Shown in pieces: positions 5,919-6,037 of a DNA stretch of 6,037 nt. Positions within the stretch are counted from its first letter, which is position 1; each line of letters begins with the position of its first letter. The stretch comes from Chloroflexota bacterium (GTDB taxonomy: Bacteria > Chloroflexota > UBA6077): positions 1 through 6,037 of the forward strand of contig JAJYKO010000386.1 of the NCBI GenBank assembly GCA_021788565.1, written 5' to 3'. The position numbers and the translations under genes are program-made. Under the pieces are notes generated by a model. That model was not told the DNA's origin. It worked only from the letters and a program-made list of their open reading frames with translations, and made no database searches.

Positions 5919-6037
5919 ATGGAAATCGACGAGCGACCGGTGTACGTCGACACCGACGTCCTGGTCCTGGGTGGCGGAGCCGCCGGCGTCAACGCCGCCA
6001 TCGGGGCCAAGGAGGCGAACCCCAGCGTACGCGTGAC
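5919..6037 (+). CDS. FAD-dependent flavoprotein, N-terminal fragment (fumarate reductase/AprA-like FAD_binding_2 start)
   Basis: ATG 5919 opens a frame that runs off the end of the window (39 complete codons). AGGGAG at 5906-5911 lies 7 bases upstream. After a short polar lead (MEIDERPVYVDT) comes a Rossmann dinucleotide-binding beta-alpha unit: DVLVLGGGAAGVNAAIGAKE (residues 13-32). Its GGGAAG glycine motif is the FAD ADP-binding site, and the next strand begins at SVRV. The 'TDVLVLGGGAAG' style is that of succinate dehydrogenase/fumarate reductase flavoproteins and adenylylsulfate reductase alpha, but other FAD oxidoreductases start in the same way, so the reaction cannot be named. It lies on the same strand 188 bp after livF and may have its own promoter. 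Confidence 0.82.
   Translation, partial: MEIDERPVYVDTDVLVLGGGAAGVNAAIGAKEANPSVRV

Overview
The window is GC-rich chromosomal bacterial DNA with every gene on the + strand. It holds a complete five-gene ABC importer of the hydrophobic/branched-chain amino acid type (HAAT, Liv family) in the canonical order binding protein, LivH, LivM, LivG, LivF. A 5'-truncated amidohydrolase-2 family enzyme lies upstream, and the first ~39 codons of an FAD-dependent flavoprotein lie downstream. The binding protein is a lipoprotein with a long Ala/Pro/Thr-rich linker after the lipidated Cys. That linker, together with the palindromic intergenic repeats, resembles what I recall from Chloroflexota genomes. This phylum call is an impression, not a demonstrated placement; a GC-rich proteobacterium or another lineage remains possible.

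Layout: 1-821, amidohydrolase lacking its N-terminus. 822-956, a 135-bp gap with an unexplained strong Shine-Dalgarno sequence and a nine-codon mini-ORF. 957-2285, substrate-binding lipoprotein. 2286-2340, a short gap almost filled by a perfect 33-bp hairpin that abuts the livH ribosome-binding site. 2341-3222 livH, 3228-4235 livM, 4232-4990 livG and 4993-5730 livF are tightly packed: gaps of 5 bp and 2 bp, and an ATGA overlap at livM/livG, as expected for a translationally coupled operon. 5731-5918 is a 188-bp gap with a GC-rich hairpin, a nested inverted-repeat element whose middle segment has two competing partners, and a small palindrome. 5919 to the end is the start of a flavoprotein.

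How the genes may work together: the lipoprotein captures a small polar or aromatic organic ligand outside the membrane, LivH/LivM form the channel, and LivG/LivF power it. The flanking amidohydrolase (a family that includes hydrolases, hydratases and decarboxylases of aromatic or oxo acids) and the flavoprotein (fumarate reductase/AprA-like Rossmann start) suggest that the importer feeds a catabolic pathway for an organic acid or aromatic compound rather than simply importing leucine. This is inference from gene neighbourhood.

I see no CRISPR array, tRNA, rRNA, transposase, phage gene or clearly novel defence-type system. The least explained parts are the intergenic structured repeats.
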